Notes: generated by a model from the letters alone, not told the origin. Shown: positions 35,558 to 45,400, counted from the first letter of the stretch. The stretch: DNA of 64,000 bases from an uncultured Polaribacter sp. (GCF_947497125.1 NZ_CANMFI010000003.1:248001-312000); one strand, 5' to 3'. Numbers and translations are program-made.

Positions 35558-36487
35558 TTATCTTTTAACTTGTTGTGCAAGTAAGTAAATAACAGCCATT
35601 CTAACAGCAACGCCATTTTCTACTTGATTTAATATGATAGAATTATTAGAGTCAGCCACATCACTTGTAATTTCTACTCCACGATTTATTGGACCTGGAT
35701 GCATGATTACAATTTTTTTACCAAGGTTGTCTAAAATTTCTTGATTGATGCCAAAAAGTTGTGTGTACTCTCTTGTAGAAGGGAAATAATTCACATCCAT
35801 TCTTTCATTTTGTACTCTTAAAACATTTGCTACATCGCACCATTCTAGCGCTTTTTTTAAATTTGTTTCTACGGTTACTCCTAAACTTGAAATGTATTTA
35901 GGAATTAGAGTTGTAGGGCCACAAACTTTTACTTCAGCTCCTTGAAGTTGAAGTGCAAAAATATTAGACAACGCAACTCTAGAGTGTAATATGTCTCCAA
36001 CAATTACTATTTTTTTGCCTTTTACACTTCCTAATTTTTCACGAATAGAGTATGAGTCTAATAAGGCTTGCGTTGGATGTTCGTGCGTTCCATCTCCGGC
36101 ATTTATAATTTTAGCATTTACATGCTTCGATAAAAAAACACCAGCACCAACACTTGCATGTCTAAGTACCACAATATCAACCTTCATGGCTAAAATATTG
36201 TTAACAGTATCGATAAGAGTTTCACCTTTTTTAACAGAAGATTGTGCTGCAGAAAAGTTAATAACATCTGCAGAAAGTCTTTTTTCTGCCAATTCAAAAC
36301 TCAGTTTAGTTCTTGTACTGTTTTCAAAAAATAGATTTGCAATGGTAATATCTCTTAAAGAAGGCACTTTTTTAATAGGCCTGTTAATAACCTCTTTAAA
36401 GTGATCTGCTGTTTTAAAAATAAGATCAATATCAGCAGTCTTAAGATATTTTATTCCCAATAAATTTTCTACACTTAATTCTGACAT
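35558..36487 (-). CDS. pyrB: Aspartate carbamoyltransferase catalytic subunit
   Basis: PyrB joins carbamoyl phosphate and aspartate, the second step of pyrimidine synthesis. The 309-residue protein has STRTK at residues 57-61, LRHASVGAGVFLSKH, GDGTHEHPTQALLD, and HPGPINRGVEI. It starts 2 bp after the pyrR stop. No regulatory pyrI is next to it, so it is probably the unregulated, catalytic-only type. Confidence 0.96.
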   Translation of the reverse strand: MSELSVENLLGIKYLKTADIDLIFKTADHFKEVINRPIKKVPSLRDITIANLFFENSTRTKLSFELAEKRLSADVINFSAAQSSVKKGETLIDTVNNILAMKVDIVVLRHASVGAGVFLSKHVNAKIINAGDGTHEHPTQALLDSYSIREKLGSVKGKKIVIVGDILHSRVALSNIFALQLQGAEVKVCGPTTLIPKYISSLGVTVETNLKKALEWCDVANVLRVQNERMDVNYFPSTREYTQLFGINQEILDNLGKKIVIMHPGPINRGVEITSDVADSNNSIILNQVENGVAVRMAVIYLLAQQVKR

Positions 36488-36489
36488 AA

Positions 36490-37029
36490 TTACTTATATT
36501 CTATATAAACTGCATCTTTTTTGTGAATTCCTTTCCAATTAACCAAAACTTTTTCTTCGTTAATAGCATCTACCTGTCTACCTCTATAATTGGGTTGTAT
36601 AGGTAGGTGTCTGCTAAAGCGCCTATCTATTAAAACTAGTAACTCTATTTTTTCTGGTCTACCATAGGATTGCATTGCAGTTAATGCGGCTCTTATACTT
36701 CGCCCAGAATACAAAACATCATCAATAATTACCACATTTTTACCTTCAACTAAAAAATCTATTTCAGTAGCTGTGGCAGCCAACGGAGCATCTCTTCTTC
36801 TAAAATCATCTCTAAAAAAAGTAATGTCTAAAAAACCTAATTGTAAGTTTTTTATTTGATATTCATTTTTAAGCAGTTCTGCCAATCGATTTGCAAAGTA
36901 GCTGCCTCTTGGTTGTAAACCAATTAAAACAGTGTTCGAAAAATCGTTGTGGTTTTCAATTAGCTGACAGGCTAATCGATGAAGAATTATTTCAATATCT
37001 TTAGAGTTAAGTAAGGTTTTTTTGCTCAT
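36490..37029 (-). CDS. pyrR: Bifunctional pyr regulator / uracil phosphoribosyltransferase PyrR
   Basis: The 179-residue PRTase-fold protein has the PRPP-binding motif VVIIDDVLYSGRS (residues 99-111) and LIGLQPRGSYFANRL. PyrR senses UMP and binds pyr mRNA leaders in Firmicutes; in Bacteroidota the regulatory role is not established. Immediate linkage to pyrB supports a pyrimidine role. A small hairpin occurs just upstream of its start. Confidence 0.93.
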   Translation of the reverse strand: MSKKTLLNSKDIEIILHRLACQLIENHNDFSNTVLIGLQPRGSYFANRLAELLKNEYQIKNLQLGFLDITFFRDDFRRRDAPLAATATEIDFLVEGKNVVIIDDVLYSGRSIRAALTAMQSYGRPEKIELLVLIDRRFSRHLPIQPNYRGRQVDAINEEKVLVNWKGIHKKDAVYIEYK

Positions 37030-37036
37030 AAGAAAG

Positions 37037-37056
37037 CTATCAATTTAGCATGATAG
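37037..37056 (-). promoter_or_regulatory. Small hairpin just upstream of pyrR
   Basis: CTATCA and TGATAG pair across an 8-nt loop, 8-27 nt before the pyrR start. It could affect translation, but the stem is short and AT-rich. Confidence 0.25.
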
Positions 37057-37277
37057 TTATTGAAAATCAAAATTAACGTAAATATATGTATGCACAAAAT
37101 AAAATGACCTTCTAATTCTATTTATCTCAAAAAGAGGTGTAATAACATTCTTTTTAATTACAACTAAAATAAAGATTCTATTTTATGTTAACTAAATTGT
37201 TAAAAAGAAAATTCTTCAAATTTAAAGGCTGTATAGAGTTGTAGTACCTTTATTACATTAATTGTAAACGCGTATTT

Positions 37278-38648
37278 ATGTCTATAGTAAAGTTTGAATC
37301 AATGCTTAAAACCAACGCTGTTTATTTTTTTGATTTGGTTGAGTTTGAAGAAATTATTATTCATTATTTAGATGCTGGTAAGCACGCTTTAGCAAAAAAA
37401 GCAGTAAAACTTGGGTTGCAACAACATCCTGCCTCTGTAGATTTAAAACTTTTACAGGTAGAGGTATATGTTATTGAAGATGAGTTAGATAAAGCTTCTG
37501 TGCTTTTAAAAATAATAGAACGATTAGAGCCAACTAACGATGAGGTTTTTATTCAGAAAGGAAGTATCAGTTCTAAAAAAGGAAACCATAAACAAGCCAT
37601 AGAATTTTTTAAAAAAGCACTAGCATATACAGATGATAAAGTAGATGTTTGGTCTCTTTTGGGTATGGAGTATTTATACCTAGAAGACTATAATAATGCA
37701 CGTTTAACTTTTATAAAATGTGTTGCTGCAGATTTTGAAGATTATGCTGCATTATACAACGTTGTGTATTGTTTTGATATGGAAAAGAAGCACAAACAGG
37801 CAATTGTATATTTAGATAATTATGTAAATGTAAATCCATATTGTGAGGTAGCTTGGCATCAATTAGGCAGGCAGTATTTTATTTTAGAAAACTATACAGA
37901 GGCACTAAAAGCATTTGATTATGCGGTTTTAATTGACGAATCTTTTATTGGTGGTTACCTAGAAAAAGCAAAGACTTTGGAGGCATTAAAACGCTACAAA
38001 GAGGCTATAGATAATTATTTAATTACCTTAGAGTTAGATGATGCAACTGCTTTTGTATACGTAAGAGTAGGGGAATGTTATCAAAAGTTAGAAAACTTTA
38101 ATAAAGCCATTTCTTTTTATAAGAAAGCAACTCACGAAGACCCTTTGTTAGATAAAGCTTGGGCACTTTTAGCAGATACATATTACCAAGATGATAATTA
38201 TCAAAAGGCAGCATATTTTATAGCAAAAGCACTTAAAATAGACGAAGAAAATACTTCTTACTGGAAAAGATATTCTGAAATTAATTTGAAGTTGAATTTC
38301 TTAGATCAGGCATTAATTGGCTTCGAAAAATGCTTAGCATTAGAAGATGATGATTTACTAGTTTATATCGGTATTATTGATGTTTTATCTTTTTTAGGAG
38401 ATTATAATACCGCAATGAAAATTATTTTTAAAGCTCAAAAAAAATATCACGATTCTGCAGAAGTCCAATATAGGTTAGCTGGCTTATTTTGTATACTTAA
38501 CAAAGAAAAGTATGGTCTTAATCACTTGGTTACCGCTTTAAAAATAGATTATGATTACAATATTGTTTTAAAAGAATTATACCCAATAGTTTTTGAGAGC
38601 AAAAAAGTACAAGAAATTTTAGTTGATTTTAAAAATAATAATTTCTAA
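37278..38648 (+). CDS. Tetratricopeptide-repeat protein
   Basis: The 456-residue protein consists almost entirely of TPR units (for example KQAIEFFKKALAYTDDKVDVWSLLGMEYLYLEDYNNARLTFIKCVAAD and KAISFYKKATHEDPLLDKAWALLADTYYQ). No signal peptide is evident, so it is likely cytoplasmic. Such proteins act as scaffolds; the partner is unknown. It has its own spacer of about 250 bp upstream, with no other feature seen. Confidence 0.88.
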   Translation: MSIVKFESMLKTNAVYFFDLVEFEEIIIHYLDAGKHALAKKAVKLGLQQHPASVDLKLLQVEVYVIEDELDKASVLLKIIERLEPTNDEVFIQKGSISSKKGNHKQAIEFFKKALAYTDDKVDVWSLLGMEYLYLEDYNNARLTFIKCVAADFEDYAALYNVVYCFDMEKKHKQAIVYLDNYVNVNPYCEVAWHQLGRQYFILENYTEALKAFDYAVLIDESFIGGYLEKAKTLEALKRYKEAIDNYLITLELDDATAFVYVRVGECYQKLENFNKAISFYKKATHEDPLLDKAWALLADTYYQDDNYQKAAYFIAKALKIDEENTSYWKRYSEINLKLNFLDQALIGFEKCLALEDDDLLVYIGIIDVLSFLGDYNTAMKIIFKAQKKYHDSAEVQYRLAGLFCILNKEKYGLNHLVTALKIDYDYNIVLKELYPIVFESKKVQEILVDFKNNNF

Positions 38649-38739
38649 TTCTTATTTTATTTCTTTCATTTTCAATTCAGATAAAAACTATTAACTTTAT
38701 TTAAATTCTGCTATCTTCGTTTTTTTAAAATAAAATTAA

Positions 38740-39663
38740 ATGAGTAGAGGAGTTAAAGAATATCTATCAATAGTTTTAAAAGGGGTTGCTATGGGTGCAG
38801 CAGATGTTGTTCCTGGGGTTTCTGGAGGAACAATTGCATTTATATCAGGTATTTATGAAGAGTTGTTAGGCGCTATTAGCAATATAAATTTAGGATTGCT
38901 AAAAGTTTTAAAAAACGATGGTTTTAAAGCTGCTTGGCAAAAAATAAATGGTAATTTTTTAGCAGCACTTTTTGTAGGAATTTTTATAAGTATTATTTCT
39001 CTAGCGAAACTAATAAAGCATTTGTTAGAAAATGAGCCAATTTTATTATGGTCTTTTTTCTTTGGATTGGTGTTAGCAAGTATTATTTACATTGCAAAGC
39101 AAATTTCTAAATGGAACATTGTTACTTTTTTAATTGTAATGGCATCGTCTTTTTTAGCTTATTATATTACCACTTTAAATCCGTTAGTTTCAGAAAACAC
39201 CTCTTTATTGTACCTCTTTTTTGCAGGAGCAATTGCTATTTGTGCAATGATATTACCCGGAATTTCAGGTGCATTTATTCTTGTTTTATTAGGTGCTTAT
39301 AAACCTGTTTTAACAGCGGTAAATGATAGAGATATAAAAACGATTGCAGCAGTTGGTCTTGGTGCAATTATCGGTTTACTAAGTTTTTCTAAAATTTTAA
39401 AATGGCTTTTTAATAATTTTAAAAATTATACACTTGCTGCATTAACGGGTTTTATTATTGGTTCTTTAAATAAAATTTGGCCTTGGAAACAAACTTTAAC
39501 TTGGCGTATAAATTCTCATGGTATAAAAGTGCCGTTTAATCAAGAAAGTGTTAGTCCGTTTTCTTATCATCAAGATTCTCAATTAGCAGTGGCTACTTTG
39601 TTGGCTGTATTAGGATTTGTTCTTATTTTAGGAATGGAAAAATTTGCTTCTAAAAAGAAATAA
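38740..39663 (+). CDS. DUF368 (PopT-type) membrane protein, copy 1
   Basis: The 307-residue polytopic protein has the DUF368 signature KGVAMGAADVVPGVSGGTIAFISGIYEEL near the N-terminus and a related second half, MILPGISGAFILVLLGAY, implying an inverted internal repeat. DUF368 proteins were recently identified as undecaprenyl-phosphate translocases (PopT) that return the lipid carrier across the membrane. It is followed by a paralogue starting 1 bp after its stop. Confidence 0.87.
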   Translation: MSRGVKEYLSIVLKGVAMGAADVVPGVSGGTIAFISGIYEELLGAISNINLGLLKVLKNDGFKAAWQKINGNFLAALFVGIFISIISLAKLIKHLLENEPILLWSFFFGLVLASIIYIAKQISKWNIVTFLIVMASSFLAYYITTLNPLVSENTSLLYLFFAGAIAICAMILPGISGAFILVLLGAYKPVLTAVNDRDIKTIAAVGLGAIIGLLSFSKILKWLFNNFKNYTLAALTGFIIGSLNKIWPWKQTLTWRINSHGIKVPFNQESVSPFSYHQDSQLAVATLLAVLGFVLILGMEKFASKKK

Positions 39664-39664
39664 A

Positions 39665-40672
39665 ATGCAATTAAATACACCCTTTTTTAATAAGGTTGTC
39701 CTTTTTTTTAAAGGGGTTGCAATGGGTGCTGCAAATAAAGTTCCGGGTGTCTCTGGTGGTACCGTTGCCTTTGTTTTTAAATTTTATGAAGAATTAATTT
39801 ATTCTTTTAAAAAAGTAAATGCAAGTGCTTTTAAATTATTGATAAATGGTCATTTTAAAAGTTTTTATAACTATATAAACGGTCCATTTTTATTTTTAAT
39901 AATGTCTGGCAGTATTTTTAGTTATTTTACAGTCTCACTTGTTTTAGATTACTTTTTATTGCATTACGAATTGTATGTGTGGAGTGCTTTTTTCGGAATG
40001 ATCATAGGTTCGGTCTATTCTATTGGTAAAGATTTTAGAGAATGGAATGCCAAAACAATTGTGTCAATAATTATTGGTGTTGCTATCGGTGTAGGCATTA
40101 GCTTTTTAAAACCTGCAACAGAAAATGACAACCTTTGGTTTGTTTTTATTTGTGGTGTTATTGGGGTTTCTGGTATGACTTTACCTGGTTTGTCGGGTTC
40201 TTTTATTCTAATTTTATTAGGTAATTATGTATTGTTGTTGGTAGATTCTGTAAACGAATTGTCTACTATTATTCGAAATGTAATAATGGGTAATTTTGAG
40301 GTGTTTTTAGACCCAATAAAAATGCGGTATTTAAAAATTATTAGTGTTTTTACTTTAGGTTCTGTTTTCGGGTTAGTCACGTTTTCTCACATCTTAGGGT
40401 ATGTATTAAAAAAGTGGCATCAAATAGTAAATGCTGTAATTATTGGCTTTATTATAGGTTCTTTAGGGATTGTTTGGCCTTGGAAAAGAACAATTTACTT
40501 AAAAGAACAAGGTCAATTTTTAATTGATAAAAAAGGACATAAGATTGTAGAAAATTACGATCGTTTTATGCCAAATATGAATCATACAGAAACTTGGATA
40601 GCTGTTTTTTACATTATTCTAGGTATTGTTTTAATTTTAGGAATCGATTTTTATGGAAGAAAAAAAGAATAA
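39665..40672 (+). CDS. DUF368 (PopT-type) membrane protein, copy 2
   Basis: This 335-residue paralogue has KGVAMGAANKVPGVSGGTVAFVFKFYEEL and MTLPGLSGSFILILLGNY, the same two motifs as copy 1. The ATG at 39665 is preferred because an upstream start would overlap copy 1. Its last 20 bp overlap aroE. The first motif differs at the Asp position (AANK in place of AADV), so the two copies may have diverged in function. Confidence 0.87.
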   Translation: MQLNTPFFNKVVLFFKGVAMGAANKVPGVSGGTVAFVFKFYEELIYSFKKVNASAFKLLINGHFKSFYNYINGPFLFLIMSGSIFSYFTVSLVLDYFLLHYELYVWSAFFGMIIGSVYSIGKDFREWNAKTIVSIIIGVAIGVGISFLKPATENDNLWFVFICGVIGVSGMTLPGLSGSFILILLGNYVLLLVDSVNELSTIIRNVIMGNFEVFLDPIKMRYLKIISVFTLGSVFGLVTFSHILGYVLKKWHQIVNAVIIGFIIGSLGIVWPWKRTIYLKEQGQFLIDKKGHKIVENYDRFMPNMNHTETWIAVFYIILGIVLILGIDFYGRKKE

Positions 40673-41408
40673 AGTTTTTGGTTTGTTAGGGAAAGATATT
40701 GAGTATTCTTTTTCACGAGCTTATTTTACAGAAAAATTTAAAAAACTTCTGTTAGAACGATATCGTTATGTAAATTTTGACATACAAGATATTCAAGATT
40801 TTTTATCTATCATCACCAAAGAAAAAGAAAATTTAGGAGGTGTAAATGTTACCATACCTTACAAAGAATCTGTTATGCAATACTTAGATAAGGTAGATAA
40901 AACTGCTAAAAAAATAGGTGCTGTTAATACCATTAAGATTACTAAAAAAGGCAACTTAAAAGGCTATAATTCTGATGTTGTTGGGTTTGATAAATCAATA
41001 GCTCCTTTATTAAAAAAGCATCATAAAAAAGCATTAATTTTAGGGACAGGTGGTGCTTCTAAAGCAATTGCTTATGCATTAAAACAACGAGGTATTACAT
41101 ATCTTTTTGTTTCCAGAAATGCTTCAAAGAAAAATCAAATTTCTTATCATCAACTAACAGAAGAAATACTTGATAAATATCATATTATTATCAATTCTAC
41201 ACCCGTTGGTACTTCGCCTAAAACAGCATTGTCACCAAACATACCATATCAATTTTTAACAGATAAACATTTGTTGTACGATTTAATTTACAACCCAGAA
41301 ATAACCACTTTTTTATCAAAAGGAAAAGAAAAAGGTGCTGTTATAAAAAATGGTTACGAAATGTTAGAACTGCAAGCAGAAGAATCTTGGCGAATTTGGT
41401 GTAAATAA
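40653..41408 (+). CDS. aroE: Shikimate dehydrogenase
   Basis: AroE reduces 3-dehydroshikimate to shikimate with NADPH. The 251-residue protein shows FGLLGKDIEYSFSRAYF, GGVNVTIPYKESVM with the catalytic Lys, the NADP-binding ALILGTGGASKAIAYAL, and NSTPVGTSP. Its start overlaps the DUF368 copy 2 gene by 20 bp, so translational coupling is likely. Confidence 0.94.
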   Translation: MEEKKNKVFGLLGKDIEYSFSRAYFTEKFKKLLLERYRYVNFDIQDIQDFLSIITKEKENLGGVNVTIPYKESVMQYLDKVDKTAKKIGAVNTIKITKKGNLKGYNSDVVGFDKSIAPLLKKHHKKALILGTGGASKAIAYALKQRGITYLFVSRNASKKNQISYHQLTEEILDKYHIIINSTPVGTSPKTALSPNIPYQFLTDKHLLYDLIYNPEITTFLSKGKEKGAVIKNGYEMLELQAEESWRIWCK

Positions 41409-41497
41409 GTCATTTAGATATGAATGATTTGTAGATTGTGTAAGATGTCTGTATCTTTATAAACTATTAATTTTTTGGAACCTTAAACATTGTATAT

Positions 41498-43432
41498 ATG
41501 TTAGAAAATAATGAAAAAAACGTTGATAACTCATCAAAAGATGATGTTAAAATTATTACAGATACTTTAGAAAATAAAAAAAACGAAGCTGCTGTAGAAG
41601 ATTTAAATACAGCTAAAAATAAAGAGGTTGCCAATTTAGAGAAAGATGTAGCTAATGATGCTGTTAAAGAGATTGAGGATTCGATGGCAGAAGATGCAGA
41701 AAAAAATGAAGGCTCTAAAGAAGAAGATTCTTTAGTGGTAGATTATTCATCGTATTCTTTAGAGCAATTAGTTGCAGACTTAAAAACAACAATAGCGAAT
41801 AATCCTGTTCAAAAAATTAAGATTAAAGTAGATGGTTTAAAAAGTGCTTTCAATCAAAAATTTGGTGCTTTATTAGCTGAAAAGAAAGCGGCTTTTTTAG
41901 AAGAAGGAGGAAATTCTCTCGATTTTCAATTTACAAGTCCTATAAAATCTGAATACAACAAATTATTATCTGAATATAAAAAGCAAAGAGACGCTTATTA
42001 CAATGATTTAGAAAAGCAGCTATCTGTAAATTTAGAAAAACGAAATGCTGTTATTGATCAATTAAAAGACTTGATTGAAAATGCAGATACAGCTACTATG
42101 TATAAGTCTTTTAAAGACTTGCAAGATCAATGGAGAGCAATTGGTCCGGTTTCTAAAAACCATTACAATGATACTTGGAAAACATATCACCATCATGTAG
42201 AGCGTTTTTATGATTTATTACACTTAAGTAATGACTTTAGAGATTTAGATTTTAAGCATAATTTAGAAGAAAAATTAAAAATTATCTTAAAAGCAGAAGC
42301 GTTAGAAAAAGAGCCAGACATTAATGTTGCTTTTAAAGAGCTGCAAGAGTTGCATAAAATTTGGAAAGAAGATATTGGCCCTGTTTCTCAAGAAATGAGA
42401 GAAGTAGTGTGGGAAAATTTTAGTGCTGCTACTAAAAAAATACATGATAAAAGGCATGATCATTTTAGAGAAATGCGCTCTAAATATCAAGAAATTATAG
42501 AAAATAAGTTAGCAGTAGTTGCAAAGTTAAATGCGTATGATACTTCTAACAATAAAGTACATAATGATTGGCAAAAAAGTATTAAAGAAGTAGAGGCACT
42601 TAGGCAAGAATATTTTAATGCCGGTAAGTTACCTTATTCAAAAAGTGAAGATGTATGGCAAAAATTTAAAAGTGCTACCAAGAAATTTAATAGCGCTAAA
42701 AATGTTTTTTACAAACAAGAAAAAAGCGGTCAGCAAGAAAACCTTCAAAAGAAAATTGCCTTAATAGAACAAGCAGAGTCTTTAAGAGAAAGTGAAGATT
42801 GGGAAAATGCCACCAATACGTTGAAAAAGATTCAAGCAGATTGGAAAAAAATTGGACATGTACCACGTAAGTTTTCTGATGATATCTGGAAACGTTTTAA
42901 AACTGCATGTAATCATTATTTTGATAGGTATCATGACCAAAAGAATAGTTTAAATTTAGAGCAACAAGCTGTTGTAGAAGCTAAAAAAGAAATGTTAGAG
43001 ACTGTAAAAACAATTACAGACACTACCAAAGAAGCTGTTTTAGTTACGATTAACAATTGGCGTAACCTTGGTGCTTTACCAAGAAATGCAAGACATTTAG
43101 ATGGTAAGTTTCATAAATTAATAGACAGGCTTTTAGAAACGTTAGATTTAGATAAGCAAGAAGTAGCGATGCTTAAATTTACACATGTTGTAGATGGTTA
43201 TTTTGCTGATAAAGATGTTCGAAAGTTAGATTCTGAACAATTGTTTGTTAGAAAAAAGATGGATGAGGTTGTAAAAGAAATTCAGCAATTAGAAAATAAT
43301 TTAGGATTCTTTTCAAATGCAAAAGACGATAACCCATTAGTTTTGAATGTTAAAAACCGAGTTGCTGCTTTTAAAGAAGATTTAGCACTTTGGAAACAAA
43401 AACTAAGTTATATCAAAAAGTTAGATTACTAA
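41498..43432 (+). CDS. DUF349 repeat protein
   Basis: The 644-residue acidic, highly helical protein has an N-terminal low-complexity Glu/Lys/Asp region (about 1-90) and then repeated DUF349 units with the W-x-x-I/L-G-P/x pattern (LQDQWRAIGPVSKNHYNDTW, LHKIWKEDIGPVSQEMREVVW, IQADWKKIGHVPRKFSDDIW, NNWRNLGALPRNARHLDGKF). The function of DUF349 proteins is not established. It is followed by two strong hairpins. Confidence 0.88.
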   Translation: MLENNEKNVDNSSKDDVKIITDTLENKKNEAAVEDLNTAKNKEVANLEKDVANDAVKEIEDSMAEDAEKNEGSKEEDSLVVDYSSYSLEQLVADLKTTIANNPVQKIKIKVDGLKSAFNQKFGALLAEKKAAFLEEGGNSLDFQFTSPIKSEYNKLLSEYKKQRDAYYNDLEKQLSVNLEKRNAVIDQLKDLIENADTATMYKSFKDLQDQWRAIGPVSKNHYNDTWKTYHHHVERFYDLLHLSNDFRDLDFKHNLEEKLKIILKAEALEKEPDINVAFKELQELHKIWKEDIGPVSQEMREVVWENFSAATKKIHDKRHDHFREMRSKYQEIIENKLAVVAKLNAYDTSNNKVHNDWQKSIKEVEALRQEYFNAGKLPYSKSEDVWQKFKSATKKFNSAKNVFYKQEKSGQQENLQKKIALIEQAESLRESEDWENATNTLKKIQADWKKIGHVPRKFSDDIWKRFKTACNHYFDRYHDQKNSLNLEQQAVVEAKKEMLETVKTITDTTKEAVLVTINNWRNLGALPRNARHLDGKFHKLIDRLLETLDLDKQEVAMLKFTHVVDGYFADKDVRKLDSEQLFVRKKMDEVVKEIQQLENNLGFFSNAKDDNPLVLNVKNRVAAFKEDLALWKQKLSYIKKLDY

Positions 43433-43446
43433 AAAGTCTTATAATA

Positions 43447-43470
43447 ATCCTATTCTTTATAAAATAGGAT
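43447..43470. terminator. Hairpin after the DUF349 gene
   Basis: ATCCTATT (43447-43454) pairs with AATAGGAT (43463-43470). No T-run follows. It is the first of two hairpins in the convergent spacer. Confidence 0.5.
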
Positions 43471-43474
43471 GCAT

Positions 43475-43511
43475 AAAAAAACTCGAAGTATTTACTTCGA
43501 GTTTTTTTTTA
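43475..43511. terminator. Bidirectional terminator between the DUF349 gene and the coiled-coil gene
   Basis: AAAAAACTCGAAGTA pairs with TACTTCGAGTTTTTT around a TT loop, with T or A runs on each side. Confidence 0.88.
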
Positions 43512-43529
43512 TATGATTTGATTTAAAGA

Positions 43530-44303
43530 TTATGAGAAAAATTTATCCATTTTCTCTTTTTCTTCATCTGCCAAAGCAGCATCAACCAAAATTCGACCAC
43601 TATGTTCGTCTATAGTAATTTTTTTTCTGTTTGCAATTTCTAATTGAACCTGAGGCGGTATAGTAAAGTAAGACCCACCAGAGGCACCACGTTCTATAGC
43701 AACTACAGCCAAACCATTTTTAACCTTAGTTCTAATTCTTGTGTATGCAGAAAATAAGTGAGGATCTAAAGACTTAGAAAACTCATCAGATTTTTTAAGC
43801 AATAACGCTTCTTCTTTTTCAGTTTCTTTAAGAATAGCATCTAATTCAGCTTTTTTATGACCTAAATGCTTTTCTTGTTTTTCTAACTTTTCTTTTGTAG
43901 AATTAATGATTTCTGTTTTTTGAGCAATTTTTGCTTTAAACTCATTAATTCTTTTTTCAGCTAATTGAATTTCTAACTCTTGATATTCAATTTCTTTAGA
44001 TAAAGAATCAAATTCTCTGTTGTTTCTTACCTTTTTTTGCTGCTCATCGTATTTTTTCATCAAACCGTTAGATTCTTCAATAGCTAATTTTTTGTTGCTA
44101 ATATCTGTTTCTAAGTTTGCTGCATCTTGATTTAAGTTTGAAATACGCGTATTTAATCCGGCAACTTCATCTTCTAAATCTTCTACTTCTAAAGGCAGTT
44201 CACCTCTAACATTTCTAATTTCATCAATTCTAGAATCGATTAATTGTAAGTCGTATAACGCTCTTAGTTTTTCTTCAACCGAAATTTCTTTCTTCTTTGC
44301 CAT
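43530..44303 (-). CDS. Coiled-coil protein of the zinc-ribbon (DUF164/CdsZ) family lacking the zinc cysteines
   Basis: The 257-residue protein is coiled coil for about residues 1-190 and then matches the C4-type zinc-ribbon domain in layout. The expected CGGC and CPxCGRIL positions read GASGGSYFTIPPQ and DEHSGRILV. There is no cysteine in the whole protein, so it cannot bind zinc there. It starts 2 bp after the Nif3-like gene. Other members act in translation-related RNA processes; the role here is unknown. Confidence 0.82.
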   Translation of the reverse strand: MAKKKEISVEEKLRALYDLQLIDSRIDEIRNVRGELPLEVEDLEDEVAGLNTRISNLNQDAANLETDISNKKLAIEESNGLMKKYDEQQKKVRNNREFDSLSKEIEYQELEIQLAEKRINEFKAKIAQKTEIINSTKEKLEKQEKHLGHKKAELDAILKETEKEEALLLKKSDEFSKSLDPHLFSAYTRIRTKVKNGLAVVAIERGASGGSYFTIPPQVQLEIANRKKITIDEHSGRILVDAALADEEKEKMDKFFS

Positions 44304-44305
44304 GA

Positions 44306-45400
44306 TTATATATAATATATAGGATTTGTACTTTTTTCTGATAAAATGACTGCAAAATTACTAAATTTTTTTGTAAGATAATCAACCAAAAGGTTTTTTG
44401 TAAACTGTTCGCTCTCATAATGCCCAATATCGGCTAAAAGAATGCTGTTTTCAGCTTTAAAAAACTCATGATATTTAAAATCTGCACTTACATACGCATC
44501 AGCACCTGCTTTTTTTGCATTTGAAATAGCAAAACTTCCAGATCCGCCCAATACCGCTACTTTTTTTATTTTCTTGTTGATAAAGTTAGAATGTCTTATG
44601 CAGTCTGTTTGCATTGTTTTCTTTAAAAATAATAAAAATTCCTTCTCATTCATTGCTTCATCTAATTCCCCTAACATTCCCATTCCAATATCTTGATGTA
44701 GGTTGTCTAAAGTAGTTATTTGATGGGCTACTTCTTCATAAGGATGCGCTAAAAATAACGTTTTTAAGATATTAGTTTCGTCTTTACTTTCAAAAATAAC
44801 ACTAATGCTAGTCTCATTTTCTGTGTGTAAAATTCCTTTTTCACCAATTGTAGGGTTTGTGTTTTCCGTTGCCTTAAAAGTACTTTTACCTGTGGTTTCA
44901 AAAGCACAAGATTCATAATTGCCAATATTACCAGCACCAGCATTAAATAAAGCATTTCTTATAGATATCGCATTTTTAGTAGGTGCAAAAGTGGTTAATT
45001 TTTTTATGATTCCTTTTTTAGGAATAAGAATTTTAGTGTTTTTTAACCCAAGAGCTTCACACATTTTTGCAGATACCCCTTGTTTAGAATTGTCTAGGGC
45101 AGTGTGGGTTGCATAAATAGCAATATCATTTTTAATGGCTTTTAAAACCACACGTTCTACATAAGAGTTGCCAGTTATTTTTTTTAAACCACTAAAAATT
45201 ATTGGATGAAAACTAACAATTAAATTGCATTTTTTAGCAATAGCTTCGTCTACAGTTTCTTCTAATGTGTCTAAAGTAACTAACACACCAGTTACGTTAG
45301 TGTTATAATTACCCACTAACAAACCAACGTTGTCAAAATTTTCGGCATAGCTTAAAGGTGCCAATTCTTCAATATAATTTGTAATGTCTCTTATAACCAT
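44306..45400 (-). CDS. Nif3-like dinuclear metal center protein (YqfO/YbgI family)
   Basis: The 364-residue protein has Nif3-family metal-site motifs: NFDNVGLLVG, SFHPIIFSGLK, THTALDN, and the C-terminal DIGHYESEQF. A middle insertion domain (about residues 130-235) resembles the PII-like domain of YqfO. The protein hosts two metal ions; the physiological reaction is not established, although some databases call it GTP cyclohydrolase I type 2. It is upstream of the coiled-coil gene, 2 bp apart. Confidence 0.87.
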   Translation of the reverse strand: MVIRDITNYIEELAPLSYAENFDNVGLLVGNYNTNVTGVLVTLDTLEETVDEAIAKKCNLIVSFHPIIFSGLKKITGNSYVERVVLKAIKNDIAIYATHTALDNSKQGVSAKMCEALGLKNTKILIPKKGIIKKLTTFAPTKNAISIRNALFNAGAGNIGNYESCAFETTGKSTFKATENTNPTIGEKGILHTENETSISVIFESKDETNILKTLFLAHPYEEVAHQITTLDNLHQDIGMGMLGELDEAMNEKEFLLFLKKTMQTDCIRHSNFINKKIKKVAVLGGSGSFAISNAKKAGADAYVSADFKYHEFFKAENSILLADIGHYESEQFTKNLLVDYLTKKFSNFAVILSEKSTNPIYYI

